In this document: positions 37,013 through 46,966 of the stretch, in pieces
Numbering within the stretch: position 1 is the first letter of the stretch
How the letters are laid out: each line of letters opens with the position of its first letter
Source: Dolichospermum sp. LEGE 00240
GTDB taxonomy: Bacteria > Cyanobacteriota > Cyanobacteriia > Cyanobacteriales > Nostocaceae
Length of the DNA stretch: 64,000 bases
Reading direction: 5' to 3'
NCBI RefSeq assembly: GCF_015207875.1
Contig: NZ_JADEVZ010000020.1
Span: 1-64,000 of the forward strand
The notes under the pieces: generated by a model
Database searches by the model: none
What the model was told of the DNA's origin: nothing
Seen by the model: the letters and a program-made list of their open reading frames with translations, nothing else
Made by a program: the position numbers and the translations under genes

Positions 37013-38014
37013 ATGAAAGTAGTATTTTTTGGCACTCCAGATTTTGCAATTCCCACTTTAAAAAGACTCTTGGAAAACATTGATTTTCAGGTACTTGCTG
37101 TAATTACCCAACCAGATAAACGCCGAGAACGTGGGAATAAACTGACACCTTCCCCCGTGAAAGCCTTAGCTACAGATCATCATATTCCAGTATGGCAACC
37201 GGAAAGAGTCAAAAAAGATGTTGAAACCTTAACACAACTCAAGCAAATGGAGGCAGATGTGTTTGTAGTCATTGCTTATGGACAAATTTTGTCTAAAAAG
37301 ATATTAGATATGCCAAAGTTGGGTTGTGTCAACGTACATGGATCAATTCTCCCTCAATATCGGGGGGCTGCGCCGATTCAGTGGAGTATCTACAATGGCG
37401 AAAAAGAAACCGGGATCACAACTATGCTGATGGATAAGGGCATGGATACAGGTGATATGCTGCTCAAGGCAACTACACCGATTGATTTACTAGATCATGC
37501 TCAGATTTTAGCGGAAAAGTTAGCGATCGCTGGTGCAGATTTACTCATAGAAACCCTATATAAACTGGAACGCCGAGAAATTACACCCATTCCCCAAGAT
37601 CATACCACAGCCACTTACGCATCTTTAATTCAAAAGCCAGACTATGACTTAGACTGGTCCAAAAGTGCCATTCAATTACACAATCAAATTCGCGGCTTTT
37701 ATCCTAACTGTATTACCAGCTTCCGCAATCAACCATTGAAAATCACTGCTACTGTTCCCATAGAGTCAGCGTACATTCAAGAATTACCAGAGCAGTTACA
37801 GGATAGAATAAACAAAATACCTAATTTGTCAACGATATCAGGTCAACCCGGAGAAGTAGTAAATATCACTAAAGGACTAGGGGCAATTGTCCAAACAGGG
37901 ACAGGTTTACTACTGCTGCGAGAAGTGCAATTAACAGGTAAACGTCCCCAATCAGGATGGGATTTTGTCAATGGAACTCGATTAACTGTTGGAGAGGTAA
38001 TTGGTAATGGGTAA
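37013..38014 (+). CDS. fmt: Methionyl-tRNA formyltransferase
   Basis: Fmt formylates the methionyl initiator tRNA with 10-formyl-THF. The 333-residue protein begins with the typical [20 protein letters not shown] and carries the active-site Asn and His in [19 protein letters not shown], and the DTGDML region that includes the catalytic Asp. The C-terminal OB domain (about 220-333) is present. Length is normal. It stands as a single gene; the tandem repeats after it begin within its last codons. Confidence 0.97.
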   Translation: MKVVFFGTPDFAIPTLKRLLENIDFQVLAVITQPDKRRERGNKLTPSPVKALATDHHIPVWQPERVKKDVETLTQLKQMEADVFVVIAYGQILSKKILDMPKLGCVNVHGSILPQYRGAAPIQWSIYNGEKETGITTMLMDKGMDTGDMLLKATTPIDLLDHAQILAEKLAIAGADLLIETLYKLERREITPIPQDHTTATYASLIQKPDYDLDWSKSAIQLHNQIRGFYPNCITSFRNQPLKITATVPIESAYIQELPEQLQDRINKIPNLSTISGQPGEVVNITKGLGAIVQTGTGLLLLREVQLTGKRPQSGWDFVNGTRLTVGEVIGNG

Positions 38015-38099
38015 TGGGTAATGGGTGATTGGTGATTGGTGATTGGGCAACATTGTCTCTCCTCTCCACCTGTTCCCTGTTCCCTGTTCCCTGTTCCCT
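37994..38099. repeat. Tandem TGGTAAT/TGGTGAT and GTTCCCT heptamers
   Basis: Runs of GTAATGG and GTGATTG heptamers (37994-38050) and of TGTTCCC heptamers (38068-38099) fill the gap between fmt and the convergent DUF6464 gene. They resemble the short tandemly repeated repetitive sequences of heterocystous cyanobacteria. Confidence 0.85.
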
Positions 38100-38448
38100 A
38101 ATTTTCATAAAACCGACAGGATTTACATGGTCCTTCTGGGTTAACTGCACAACGGATAATTTCTGAAAGAGCATTATAGTTACAGGTAGCATCACCAATA
38201 ACCCAACGTCCCTCTACTAAACTTCTTTCTTCCGGTCTTTGTGCTTTTTGGACATAAATAGCGATATTATGTAAACTATAGCGTCCTCCTCTAAGCTGAT
38301 ATCTATGGCAGCGCTCTAAAACTGCGTAGGTTTTTCCCTCAAAATCAAGATAGTTTCCCGGTTGGGGTGTCCAATCAAGTTGTAATTTACCAAGAGACTG
38401 ACGCGGATGTGTCAAAATTATCTCAGTGGGTAAGGAATTTAGCTCCAT
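38098..38448 (-). CDS. DUF6464-type cyanobacterial protein
   Basis: The 116-residue product matches a cyanobacterial family of unknown function that I know as DUF6464. It ends in a cysteine-bearing signature: GDATCNYNALSEIIRCAVNP then EGPCKSCRFYEN, with Cys in CNYN, IRCAVNP and the final CKSC pair, which suggests a metal-binding or iron-sulfur-like site. The N-terminal part has strands (YLDFEGKTYAVLERCHRYQL). Function unknown. Confidence 0.8.
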   Translation of the reverse strand: MELNSLPTEIILTHPRQSLGKLQLDWTPQPGNYLDFEGKTYAVLERCHRYQLRGGRYSLHNIAIYVQKAQRPEERSLVEGRWVIGDATCNYNALSEIIRCAVNPEGPCKSCRFYEN

Positions 38449-38485
38449 AATCAGTTAATATGATGTGATTGACATATAGAATTTT

Positions 38486-38596
38486 AAACCCACATATCCC
38501 TTGCGGGACAGAAGAAATAGGTGGGTTCAAAAGCCTTGATTTTTCGTTAGTCCACGCAGGTGGACTTTGTTTGTGTAGTAGCGATTTCTAATCGCC
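38486..38596. repeat. Structured dispersed repeat, family D, copy 2
   Basis: It shares CCTTGATTTTTCGTTAGTCC then ACGCAGGTGGACTTTGTTTG with 20837-20952, has an outer AAACCCAC / GTGGGTTC arm, and the inner hairpin GTCCACGCAGGTGGAC. Confidence 0.75.
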
Positions 38597-39645
<1,049 letters not shown>

Positions 39646-39736
39646 GAATTTCATTTCTAAATTCTTGGTACTTTAGTGCTGGGGAATGAGAACGGGAGAA
39701 ACATCAAAATTCTTTCGTAATTCCTCAGCATTTTTG

Positions 39737-39883
39737 TTGTCAGTTGTCAGTTGTTCGTTGTCAGTTGTCCGTTGTCCGTTGTTCGTGGTCAGGAGAAAGA
39801 AAGAAGTTACCAATGACCAATGACCAATGACCAATGACCAATGACCAATAACCAATAACCAATGACCAATGACCAATGACCAA
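39737..39883. repeat. Heptamer tandem repeats (TTGTCAG and TGACCAA types)
   Basis: The first part (39737-39790) is TTGTCAG/TTGTCCG/TTGTTCG units; the second (39812-39883) is about ten TGACCAA or TAACCAA units. Both are heptamers, as in the STRR sequences known from heterocystous cyanobacteria. They lie between psaC and glmS. Confidence 0.9.
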
Positions 39884-39965
39884 TTACTAATTTGCTAAAG
39901 TGGCTTATTCATTTCAGCAACTATACTTAAAATTTAATCATCCTGAAACTGGAGTGGTTTAAGCA

Positions 39966-41861
39966 ATGTGTGGAATAGTTGGATATATAGGCACTCAGAC
40001 AGCGACAGATATTTTATTGGCTGGATTAGAGAAATTAGAGTACAGAGGTTATGATTCGGCGGGAATTGCCACTATTTTAGAAGGTGACGTGCATTGTGTG
40101 CGGGCTAAGGGTAAATTACTCAATTTGCGTTCTAAACTGGAACAAATCGAAAATCCTGCCCAAATTGGAATTGGTCACACACGGTGGGCAACTCATGGTA
40201 AACCGGAAGAGTACAATGCCCATCCTCATTTAGATACGGCTCTGCGGATAGCAGTGGTACAAAATGGGATTATTGAGAATTATCGAGAGTTACGAGAAAG
40301 TTTAAAGGCGTTAGGACATGAATTTCGCTCGGAAACAGATACAGAGGTAATTCCTCATTTGATTGCTGAGTGTTTAAAAAATTCTTCTTCAAGTTCTACT
40401 TCCCCTTCGGTGTTTTTGGACGCGGTGCGAGAAGCTGTAAGTAAATTAGAGGGGGCTTATGCTGTTGCAGTTATTTCTGCTGATTACCCTGATGAGTTGA
40501 TTGTCGTTCGTCAACAAGCGCCTTTAGTGATTGGGTTTGGACAGGGTGAGTTTTTCTGTGCTTCCGATACACCGGCGATCGTTCCCTATACCCGCGCTGT
40601 ATTGTCCCTAGAGAACGGTGAAATTGCTCGGTTGACTCCTTTAGGGGTGGAAGTCTATAACTTTGCGGGAAATCGCTTGAAAAAGCATCCTCGGACTTTG
40701 AACTGGAATCCCATTATGGTGGAAAAACAGGGATTCAAACATTTTATGCTCAAGGAAATCTATGAGCAACCGGGGGTGGTGCGGGATTGTTTAGAGGCTT
40801 ATTTCTCAACAGTGGAGAATGGAGAAATTACTGCGGAATCACCGGTGAAATTGGATTTACCAGCGGAATTTTACGCAGATTTAGAACAAGTTCAAATTGT
40901 TGCCTGTGGTACAAGTTGGCACGCGGCGTTGGTGGGTAAATATTTATTAGAACAGTTGGCAGGAATTCCCACTCAGGTACAATATGCTTCAGAGTTTCGA
41001 TATGCACCTTCACCGTTAACGGCTAATACTTTGACTATTGGGGTGACACAATCTGGGGAAACTGCTGATACGTTGGCGGCTTTGGCGATGGAAAAAGAAC
41101 GCCGACAAGGGAAAGAATCTAAGTATCAAGCGCGACTTTTGGGAATTACTAATCGCCCGGAAAGTAGTTTGGGTAATATGGTGGCGAATATTATTAATAC
41201 TCATGGGGGAATTGAAATTGGTGTAGCGGCGACGAAAACTTTTATAGCGCAATTGATGGCGTTTTATGCTTTGGCGTTAGATTTGGCTTATCGTCGTCAG
41301 GAGATTAGTGATTCGAGATTTGAGGAAATTCTCACGGGTTTACGGCAGTTACCAGGGGAAATTGAGGCGATTTTGGAAACTCAAGAACGTTATATTGAAC
41401 ATTTGGTACATGATTTTTCAGAGACAAAAGATTTTATCTTTATTGGGAGAGGAATTAATTTTCCGATCGCGTTAGAAGGGGCTTTAAAATTAAAGGAAAT
41501 TAGCTATATTCACGCTGAAGGTTATCCAGCGGGAGAAATGAAACATGGACCGATCGCTCTATTAGATGCTAAAGTGCCGGTGGTGGCGATCGCTGTTCCT
41601 GGTAATGTATATGAAAAGGTGATTTCTAATGCTCAAGAAGCTAAAGCCAGAGATTCTCGATTAATTGGAGTAACTTCTGTGAAAGATGGTGAAGCGGCGG
41701 AAATCTTTAATGATTTAATTCCGGTTTCGGAGGTTGAGGAAATTCTTTCGCCAATTCTCACGGTGATTCCATTACAGTTGTTAGCTTATCATATTGCTGC
41801 CCGACGAGGTTTGGATGTGGATCAGCCAAGGAATTTGGCGAAGTCAGTAACAGTTGAATAA
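39966..41861 (+). CDS. glmS: Glutamine--fructose-6-phosphate aminotransferase (isomerizing)
   Basis: GlmS makes glucosamine-6-phosphate, the first step toward UDP-GlcNAc for peptidoglycan and outer-membrane sugars. The 631-residue product begins MCGIVGYIG, where Cys2 (after Met removal) is the glutaminase nucleophile. The glutaminase domain runs to about residue 250, and two SIS sugar-isomerase domains follow (VACGTSWHAALVGKYLLEQL; FIGRGINFPIALEGALKLKE), ending with the conserved DQPRNLAKSVTVE. All catalytic parts are present. Its 5' region is AT-rich; I see no glmS ribozyme-like element. Confidence 0.97.
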   Translation: MCGIVGYIGTQTATDILLAGLEKLEYRGYDSAGIATILEGDVHCVRAKGKLLNLRSKLEQIENPAQIGIGHTRWATHGKPEEYNAHPHLDTALRIAVVQNGIIENYRELRESLKALGHEFRSETDTEVIPHLIAECLKNSSSSSTSPSVFLDAVREAVSKLEGAYAVAVISADYPDELIVVRQQAPLVIGFGQGEFFCASDTPAIVPYTRAVLSLENGEIARLTPLGVEVYNFAGNRLKKHPRTLNWNPIMVEKQGFKHFMLKEIYEQPGVVRDCLEAYFSTVENGEITAESPVKLDLPAEFYADLEQVQIVACGTSWHAALVGKYLLEQLAGIPTQVQYASEFRYAPSPLTANTLTIGVTQSGETADTLAALAMEKERRQGKESKYQARLLGITNRPESSLGNMVANIINTHGGIEIGVAATKTFIAQLMAFYALALDLAYRRQEISDSRFEEILTGLRQLPGEIEAILETQERYIEHLVHDFSETKDFIFIGRGINFPIALEGALKLKEISYIHAEGYPAGEMKHGPIALLDAKVPVVAIAVPGNVYEKVISNAQEAKARDSRLIGVTSVKDGEAAEIFNDLIPVSEVEEILSPILTVIPLQLLAYHIAARRGLDVDQPRNLAKSVTVE

Positions 41862-41974
41862 ATCATAATTTGTAGGGGTGGGGTTTCCCCGCCCTCGATT
41901 GTATTGGCATCCAACTATAAATTGAGGATGAACCCACAGAAATTATCGGCGTTTATTTTTCAGAGTCTGAGCTT

Positions 41975-43498
41975 TTACCATTTCCGCATTGAAAATAGCA
42001 TTTTAAAGCGATCGCTCCACTGTTTACGCTCAGACTCGTTCAATACCAGTAACCAAGCTATAAGGAGGTAAATAAGAGCAGCTAAACTCATTTCTGTACC
42101 TAAGCCTATCCATCCCCAGGGTGTATGACTTTTGGCAATGTACCAAACTGCTAAACCATAAGGTATGCCCACTGCTAGGGGTTGAGCAACAGCTAAAAAC
42201 AGTTGTTTTACAGATGTACCAAAAACCTCCCGCATTAATAGGGGTAACTGCCATAAACTAACGGTTGTCAAGGCAATAAAAGTACCTAATAGTGGTCCAA
42301 TAATGCCAAAAAAGTGAGTACAAAGAATGCTGGCTAGAAAATTAATTCCCGCCGAAAGTGCAGTAGGGCGAACTAATTTAGGTTGGTTGCCAGTACCACT
42401 AAAACACCACCCCCAAAGCGATAAAAGCCCTAGTAATAATCCGTTATAAGCAGCTAGTAAAGTGACACCATCACCAGCAAAGCGATTTTCTCCCACCCAT
42501 AATCTAATGAAGAGATGATTATAAGCTGCGATCGCTACCATAAAAGTTACTCCCATTACAGCTACTAATCGCGTTAGTTCAATCAGCCGAGCATTGAACT
42601 TTTCTGTTTCTCCTTTAGCATAGAGATCAGCAAGAGCCGCCCAAGTAGCATTTCCAATCCCTTGTATTTGTATTTGTGCTATTACCAGCAAACGTTGAGT
42701 CACAAAAAACGGTACAACTGTAGCGGGACTCAGACTATAAGAAATAATAATATTATCTGTAAATAAACCTAAACGACCTGAAAGATTGAGGATGAATGTA
42801 GACCAGTTTAGTCGCCAAAGTTCTTTCTCTATGGGAATTTGGGATTGGCGATCGCCCACAGCTAAAAACACATCTGGATAGCGTCGTAAGCCATCCCAGG
42901 ATATCAAAACTTGAAAACAAATACCACCAATTAATACAGCTAGATATTGTCCAGTAATACCAAATCCGCGCCATGCCAGCAATAGGGACAAACCTGTAAT
43001 AATCAGGCTTTGAAACATAAGAAAAAAATTGGCAACATAGCTGCGTTGACTCGCATCTGCTAACAAATGGAAGGGGACTAATGGTAATAAAAATATACCG
43101 AAAAATACCAACCAATAACCTGTTTGCAGTTCATTAACTAAAGAATCTGTAACTGGTACAAGCTGAGTAATAAACAAGCCTAATCCGACTCCTGCCAGTA
43201 CCATCGCTATCATGATTTGTAGATAGGCTCGGATGCCTGTGGCTAGTATGAGGCGGATTTGTCCAGATTCCCCAATACCTACGGCTTTTGCCAACAGTGC
43301 CATTAAGGAGCCACCAATACCCAATTCTAGGAGATTGAGATAACTTCCCCAATCACTAGCAGCGCGAAATGCCCCATAGCGTTCATCACCTAGCCAATGG
43401 AGTAGTAGAGGTGTACTAATTACACTTATGCCCATCATAATTACCTGTAGTATAAGTCCAGAGGCATAGTTAACTACAGAACGTCCAGTTCGTTGCAT
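41975..43498 (-). CDS. Polysaccharide flippase-type membrane protein (Wzx/MATE-like)
   Basis: The 507-residue product has about 12 hydrophobic segments, and its start (SGLILQVIMMGISVISTPLL then LHWLGDERYGAF) matches the oligosaccharide flippase (RfbX/Wzx) family. Such proteins move lipid-linked sugar units across the inner membrane during exopolysaccharide or O-antigen synthesis. It lies downstream of glycosyltransferase genes on the same strand, supporting that role. Substrate is unknown. No sign of damage. Confidence 0.85.
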   Translation of the reverse strand: MQRTGRSVVNYASGLILQVIMMGISVISTPLLLHWLGDERYGAFRAASDWGSYLNLLELGIGGSLMALLAKAVGIGESGQIRLILATGIRAYLQIMIAMVLAGVGLGLFITQLVPVTDSLVNELQTGYWLVFFGIFLLPLVPFHLLADASQRSYVANFFLMFQSLIITGLSLLLAWRGFGITGQYLAVLIGGICFQVLISWDGLRRYPDVFLAVGDRQSQIPIEKELWRLNWSTFILNLSGRLGLFTDNIIISYSLSPATVVPFFVTQRLLVIAQIQIQGIGNATWAALADLYAKGETEKFNARLIELTRLVAVMGVTFMVAIAAYNHLFIRLWVGENRFAGDGVTLLAAYNGLLLGLLSLWGWCFSGTGNQPKLVRPTALSAGINFLASILCTHFFGIIGPLLGTFIALTTVSLWQLPLLMREVFGTSVKQLFLAVAQPLAVGIPYGLAVWYIAKSHTPWGWIGLGTEMSLAALIYLLIAWLLVLNESERKQWSDRFKMLFSMRKW

Positions 43499-43591
43499 TT
43501 TGAAATTATATATATTTACTTACTGATCCTAAGATAAAGTTAGGACACGAGGACAGAGACCGTAAATTAACCCTTGATTTTTGTATTATGT

Positions 43592-43975
43592 TTAAGCAGA
43601 TTTATCAAGTTTATTTTCCCAAATCTGCCAATACTGACCATCTTGCAGAAGTTTCCAACCAGTATTAAGATATTCGGGTGGCTGAGTATTTTTTGATAAA
43701 GCTACATATTTTACTTGAAATTTTTTGAACGCCCTTACTGGATTGGCAAGAATTTCATCATAATATTTTTGACGGCTTTGAAAACGCTCCTCTAATTTTT
43801 TTGCATCTCGTACCCAAGGTCCCCAAACTGTAGTTTTTAGTTCTGTCTCTTGTTTGGTAATAAACTTTGAACGGTTTATACCTTGAAGATAATCATTGAG
43901 GGCAATTCTAGCATCCCATTCAGCATTATCAACTGCTGGACTAAAATCAACTGTATATCCTAAATTATTTCTATT
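43592..43975 (-). pseudogene. C-terminal relic of a membrane-glycan protein
   Basis: A frame with no start codon reads GYTVDFSPAVDNAEWDARIA then LNDYLQGINRSKFITKQETE and ends IWENKLDKSA. It looks like the soluble C-terminal tail of a large cyanobacterial membrane protein with a conserved VWGPW segment, but the membrane part is missing. Upstream it runs into the truncated glycosyltransferase at 43960-44523. I take this to be a deletion scar joining the two genes. The full ancestor family is not certain. Confidence 0.6.
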
Positions 43976-44523
43976 GGTAATTTGGGTAGGGTAGTTTTCG
44001 CATCTTTAGCTACAGCTTCAGAAATAGCAATTCCTAGTTTAGCACCATAGCTGACCTGTTTTAAAACCCATGCCATGAATGGACGTGAACTATAAAAATC
44101 ATGGATATGCCAAATAATTGGTATATCCTTGATTCCAGCCAATGCTATGAGTAAATGAGTTTTAATCCCGTTGGAGTGAATTAAGTCTGGTTGGAGTTGT
44201 TGGAGCGATCGCTGAAATTCTCGCAAATATTGGCCAATGTTTGGTAAAATTTTGACTAGTCTGAATAATAATACTAATCCCATTACAGCCCGATTACTAC
44301 CTTTAAAAGCACTGTCACCCAGTTGGTTCAATTCTTCTGGTAATTTGACTAATTTTACTTGTACACCCAATTTTTCTGCTGCTTCTATCAATGGTCCATC
44401 AGTCCCAACAATGAGGAACAGTTGGATATTTGGCTTTGTATTCAAAAGTGCAGCTATGATAGTTAATAACACTCTCTCTGCACCACCAATTACTCCTACA
44501 GGGTTGACAAATACAATTTTCAT
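43960..44523 (-). CDS. Truncated GT4-type glycosyltransferase (N-terminal half)
   Basis: The 187-residue frame is the N-terminal acceptor-binding domain of a family 4 glycosyltransferase: GGAERVLL near the start, a Rossmann pattern, LIHSNGIKTHLLIALAG and IIWHIHDFYSSRPF. It stops after LPKLPIEII, where a complete enzyme would continue with a nucleotide-sugar-binding domain of about 190 residues. It is therefore probably non-functional alone. It overlaps the upstream glycosyltransferase by 4 bp (start ATG within the previous stop region), so the two were one operon. Confidence 0.75.
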   Translation of the reverse strand: MKIVFVNPVGVIGGAERVLLTIIAALLNTKPNIQLFLIVGTDGPLIEAAEKLGVQVKLVKLPEELNQLGDSAFKGSNRAVMGLVLLFRLVKILPNIGQYLREFQRSLQQLQPDLIHSNGIKTHLLIALAGIKDIPIIWHIHDFYSSRPFMAWVLKQVSYGAKLGIAISEAVAKDAKTTLPKLPIEII

Positions 44524-45602
44524 ATATTTTCAATACCCGCTAATTTTAAATAAGATTTGCCAATAATCTGAGCGTGATTAGACCAAGAATATTTCTGTGC
44601 TTGAGTTAGACGCGAATTAATAGTAGGAGTGCAATTTGGATTTGCTAATACTTGTTCTATTGTTTGCACCCAAGCTGATATATCTGTAATTGGACAATAC
44701 ATAACAACTTCTCCACCTACTTCCCGCAATACAGGAATATCACTAGCAACTACTATACCTCCACAAGCTAAAGCTTCAATCACAGGTAATCCAAATCCTT
44801 CAGCTTCACTTGTTAATAACACGGCTGAGGCTCTTTGGTAAAGAGCAGCGATAGTTGAACGTTGTAAACCTTGGAGATGAATAATTGAATTACCAATATT
44901 TAACTGCGTAATTTGCTGTTGTTGGCTTGATGTCCACTCACCACTCACTTTAACAAGTTGTAAATCTGGATGAATACTGCGGACTCGTGCAAATACTTCT
45001 AATAGAATATCAATGCGTTTGCGAGGAATACAGCTACCAACGTGAAGTAGAAAAGGCTGTTTAGGTATCTGCGGCGATAATATATCTGGTTCAGAATTCA
45101 TACTAAACTCTGGGGCGATACCATAGGGAGCATGAACTAAGCGTGATGGTTCTACCAGTTGGTAATGCTCAATTTGTTTTCTGACTTCTGTGGTAGAATA
45201 AAATACCAGGCTGCATGATTGCAAACCTTGTAAAATCCTCCGAGACATGGCTTGATACCAGCCTGGACGAGGCTCTTTTGCTGGTTCTAGAAGAGAGCGA
45301 AAGGCATCAAGATCGTGACAATATACTCCCGTCCGTTCTGGCGGTAAGACATGGGCTAAATGGGCGTAGGAGTGGTCAGCAATGTGATAAAAATCAAAAT
45401 CTTTCACCCTGTTTTTGAGATAATGAGGATAGTCCCAAAAGCGGTTAAGTAAGCGATCGCTATTGTAAGCAAGTTGCTTTTTACCAAGTTGAGGAATTTG
45501 TTGAAACCGTCTATTAAATGTTGGACAAATTTGGATAGTTTGAAGAGATGCCGAGTCTTCAGGTTGCAACTGTTTTAGTAACATTTGAGCGCATAAATCC
45601 AT
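44520..45602 (-). CDS. GT4-type glycosyltransferase with an unusual start
   Basis: The 360 residues from the first ATG hold a GT-B glycosyltransferase: FDFYHIADHSYAHLAHVLPP, a donor-binding C-terminal half with HVGSCIPRKRIDILLEVFAR, and TSEAEGFGLPVIEALACGGI with the EGFGLP and E-x7-E pattern. The frame remains open upstream for about 25 codons and encodes NSVRLAIICDYPEENWHS, which is the typical first strand of such enzymes, but contains no ATG, GTG or TTG; an ATA (45657-45659) stands where a start Met is expected. So either an unusual codon is used, or the gene has lost its start. It heads the minus-strand polysaccharide operon. Confidence 0.85.
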   Translation of the reverse strand: MDLCAQMLLKQLQPEDSASLQTIQICPTFNRRFQQIPQLGKKQLAYNSDRLLNRFWDYPHYLKNRVKDFDFYHIADHSYAHLAHVLPPERTGVYCHDLDAFRSLLEPAKEPRPGWYQAMSRRILQGLQSCSLVFYSTTEVRKQIEHYQLVEPSRLVHAPYGIAPEFSMNSEPDILSPQIPKQPFLLHVGSCIPRKRIDILLEVFARVRSIHPDLQLVKVSGEWTSSQQQQITQLNIGNSIIHLQGLQRSTIAALYQRASAVLLTSEAEGFGLPVIEALACGGIVVASDIPVLREVGGEVVMYCPITDISAWVQTIEQVLANPNCTPTINSRLTQAQKYSWSNHAQIIGKSYLKLAGIENI

Positions 45603-45751
45603 ACTATGCCAGTTTTCTTCTGGGTAGTCGCAGATAATAGCGAGACGGACTGAATTTATGTGATTAATTTTAATTTTCTCCAGTATCTAATATGTGCCAC
45701 CATCTAATATACTAAGTGATTTATAAACATCTTATGATGAGTTACAGAAAT

Positions 45752-46852
45752 ATGGAAATTACTACTATTGTTCCGCGTCTACCCCCGGCTGTTGATGGAG
45801 TGGGAGATTATGGGTTAAATTTAGCTCGACAAATGCGCGAAGATTTTGGCATCATCACCAATTTTGTGATTGGAGATGCGAATTGGACTGGAGAAGGTGT
45901 TATCGAAGGATTTGCAGTTAAACAGGTGGCAGATTGCTCACGGACTGCGTTACTAAAATTATTACTTAATCAAGATGATGTAAAACAGACCTTGCTACTG
46001 CATTATGTGGGCTATGGTTATGCCAGGAGAGGCTGTCCTGTGTGGTTAGTAGAAGCTTTAGAAAGGTGGCGAAAAGAGGGAAATAACCGCCGTTTAGTGA
46101 CAATGTTTCATGAAATCTATGCTTTTGGTCCAATTTGGAATAGCCAGTTTTGGACATCGCCACTCCAAAGAAATTTAGCGACTCGGTTGATTAAGTTGAG
46201 CGATCGCTGTATCACCAGCAAAGAAGGATATGCTGATATTATCCGAAAATTTAGTCAAGGAAAACATTCGGATATTCCCACTTTACCAGTATTTTCTAAT
46301 GTCGGTGAGCCGAAAAATCTCACTCCTTTGTCAGAACGACAGCGGCGTTTGGTAATATTTGGTAGTATTGGATCACGTTCTCGTGTTTATCAGCAATCTT
46401 TTTTAGCTTTACAGAAGACTTGTCAAGAATTGGAAATTGAGGAAATTCTGGATATTGGCTCTCCTGTGAATTTTCAAATTGAGCCTATTAATGGTATTCC
46501 TGTCAACTGTTTGGGAATTAAATCTAGTCAAGAAATTAGTAATATATTATCTAGCTCCTTAGTTGGTTTTTTCAATTATCATACTGACTATTTGAGCAAA
46601 TCAGGAATTTTTGCTGCCTATTGTTCTCACAGATTGTTACCTATCGGTGTATGGTATAAAGGTAAAGATGGAGATGGTTTACAGGCTGGGAAACATTATT
46701 GGTTAGCAGACAGAAATGATCACACGCTGAATTTATTAGAGGGACAGGTAGTTGCAGATAATGCTTTCACCTGGTATCAACAACATCAATTATCTGTCCA
46801 AGCCAGTATTTTTGCCAGTTATTTATCCATCAACCGTTTATGCAGTGAGTGA
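45752..46852 (+). CDS. GT-B-type glycosyltransferase
   Basis: The 366-residue product begins MEITTIVPRLPPAVDGVGDY, a form seen in glycosyltransferases that act in cyanobacterial polysaccharide clusters. It has the Rossmann-like start, HYVGYGYARRGCPVWLVEAL, the TMFHEIYAFGPIW segment, and a C-terminal half (about 190-360) with KLSDRCITSKEGYADIIRKF and KSGIFAAYCSHRLLPIGVWY. I picked ATG 45752 by similarity; in-frame ATGs at 45734/45737 and a GTG at 45716 are alternatives. It is divergent from the other glycosyltransferase operon by about 150 bp. Confidence 0.75.
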   Translation: MEITTIVPRLPPAVDGVGDYGLNLARQMREDFGIITNFVIGDANWTGEGVIEGFAVKQVADCSRTALLKLLLNQDDVKQTLLLHYVGYGYARRGCPVWLVEALERWRKEGNNRRLVTMFHEIYAFGPIWNSQFWTSPLQRNLATRLIKLSDRCITSKEGYADIIRKFSQGKHSDIPTLPVFSNVGEPKNLTPLSERQRRLVIFGSIGSRSRVYQQSFLALQKTCQELEIEEILDIGSPVNFQIEPINGIPVNCLGIKSSQEISNILSSSLVGFFNYHTDYLSKSGIFAAYCSHRLLPIGVWYKGKDGDGLQAGKHYWLADRNDHTLNLLEGQVVADNAFTWYQQHQLSVQASIFASYLSINRLCSE

Positions 46853-46876
46853 CTCTGTAAGCATTCAGATATCAGT

Positions 46877-46966
46877 GGTTAGCATTCTGGCAAGGCAAGA
46901 GTAAAGAAGTTTTCAGGAATTTGGCTTTTCTTGACACAGTTTGGTTTTATTTTGTTGACCTAATTA
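46877..46966. repeat. Degenerate MITE-like element, family B relative
   Basis: It matches the element at 24682-24813 over GGTTAGCATTCTGGCAAGGC then AAGAGTAAAGAAG and GACACAGTTTGGTTTTATTT then TGTTGACCTAATTA, but its left terminus is eroded. Confidence 0.6.

Noticed and set aside
39737-39883. Possible CRISPR array
   Set aside because: The repeat unit is only 7 bp and there are no spacers; these are heptamer tandem repeats, and no cas genes are present.
39860-39965. glmS ribozyme upstream of glmS
   Set aside because: The leader holds heptamer repeats and AT-rich DNA; no glmS ribozyme core is visible, and it is typical of Firmicutes.
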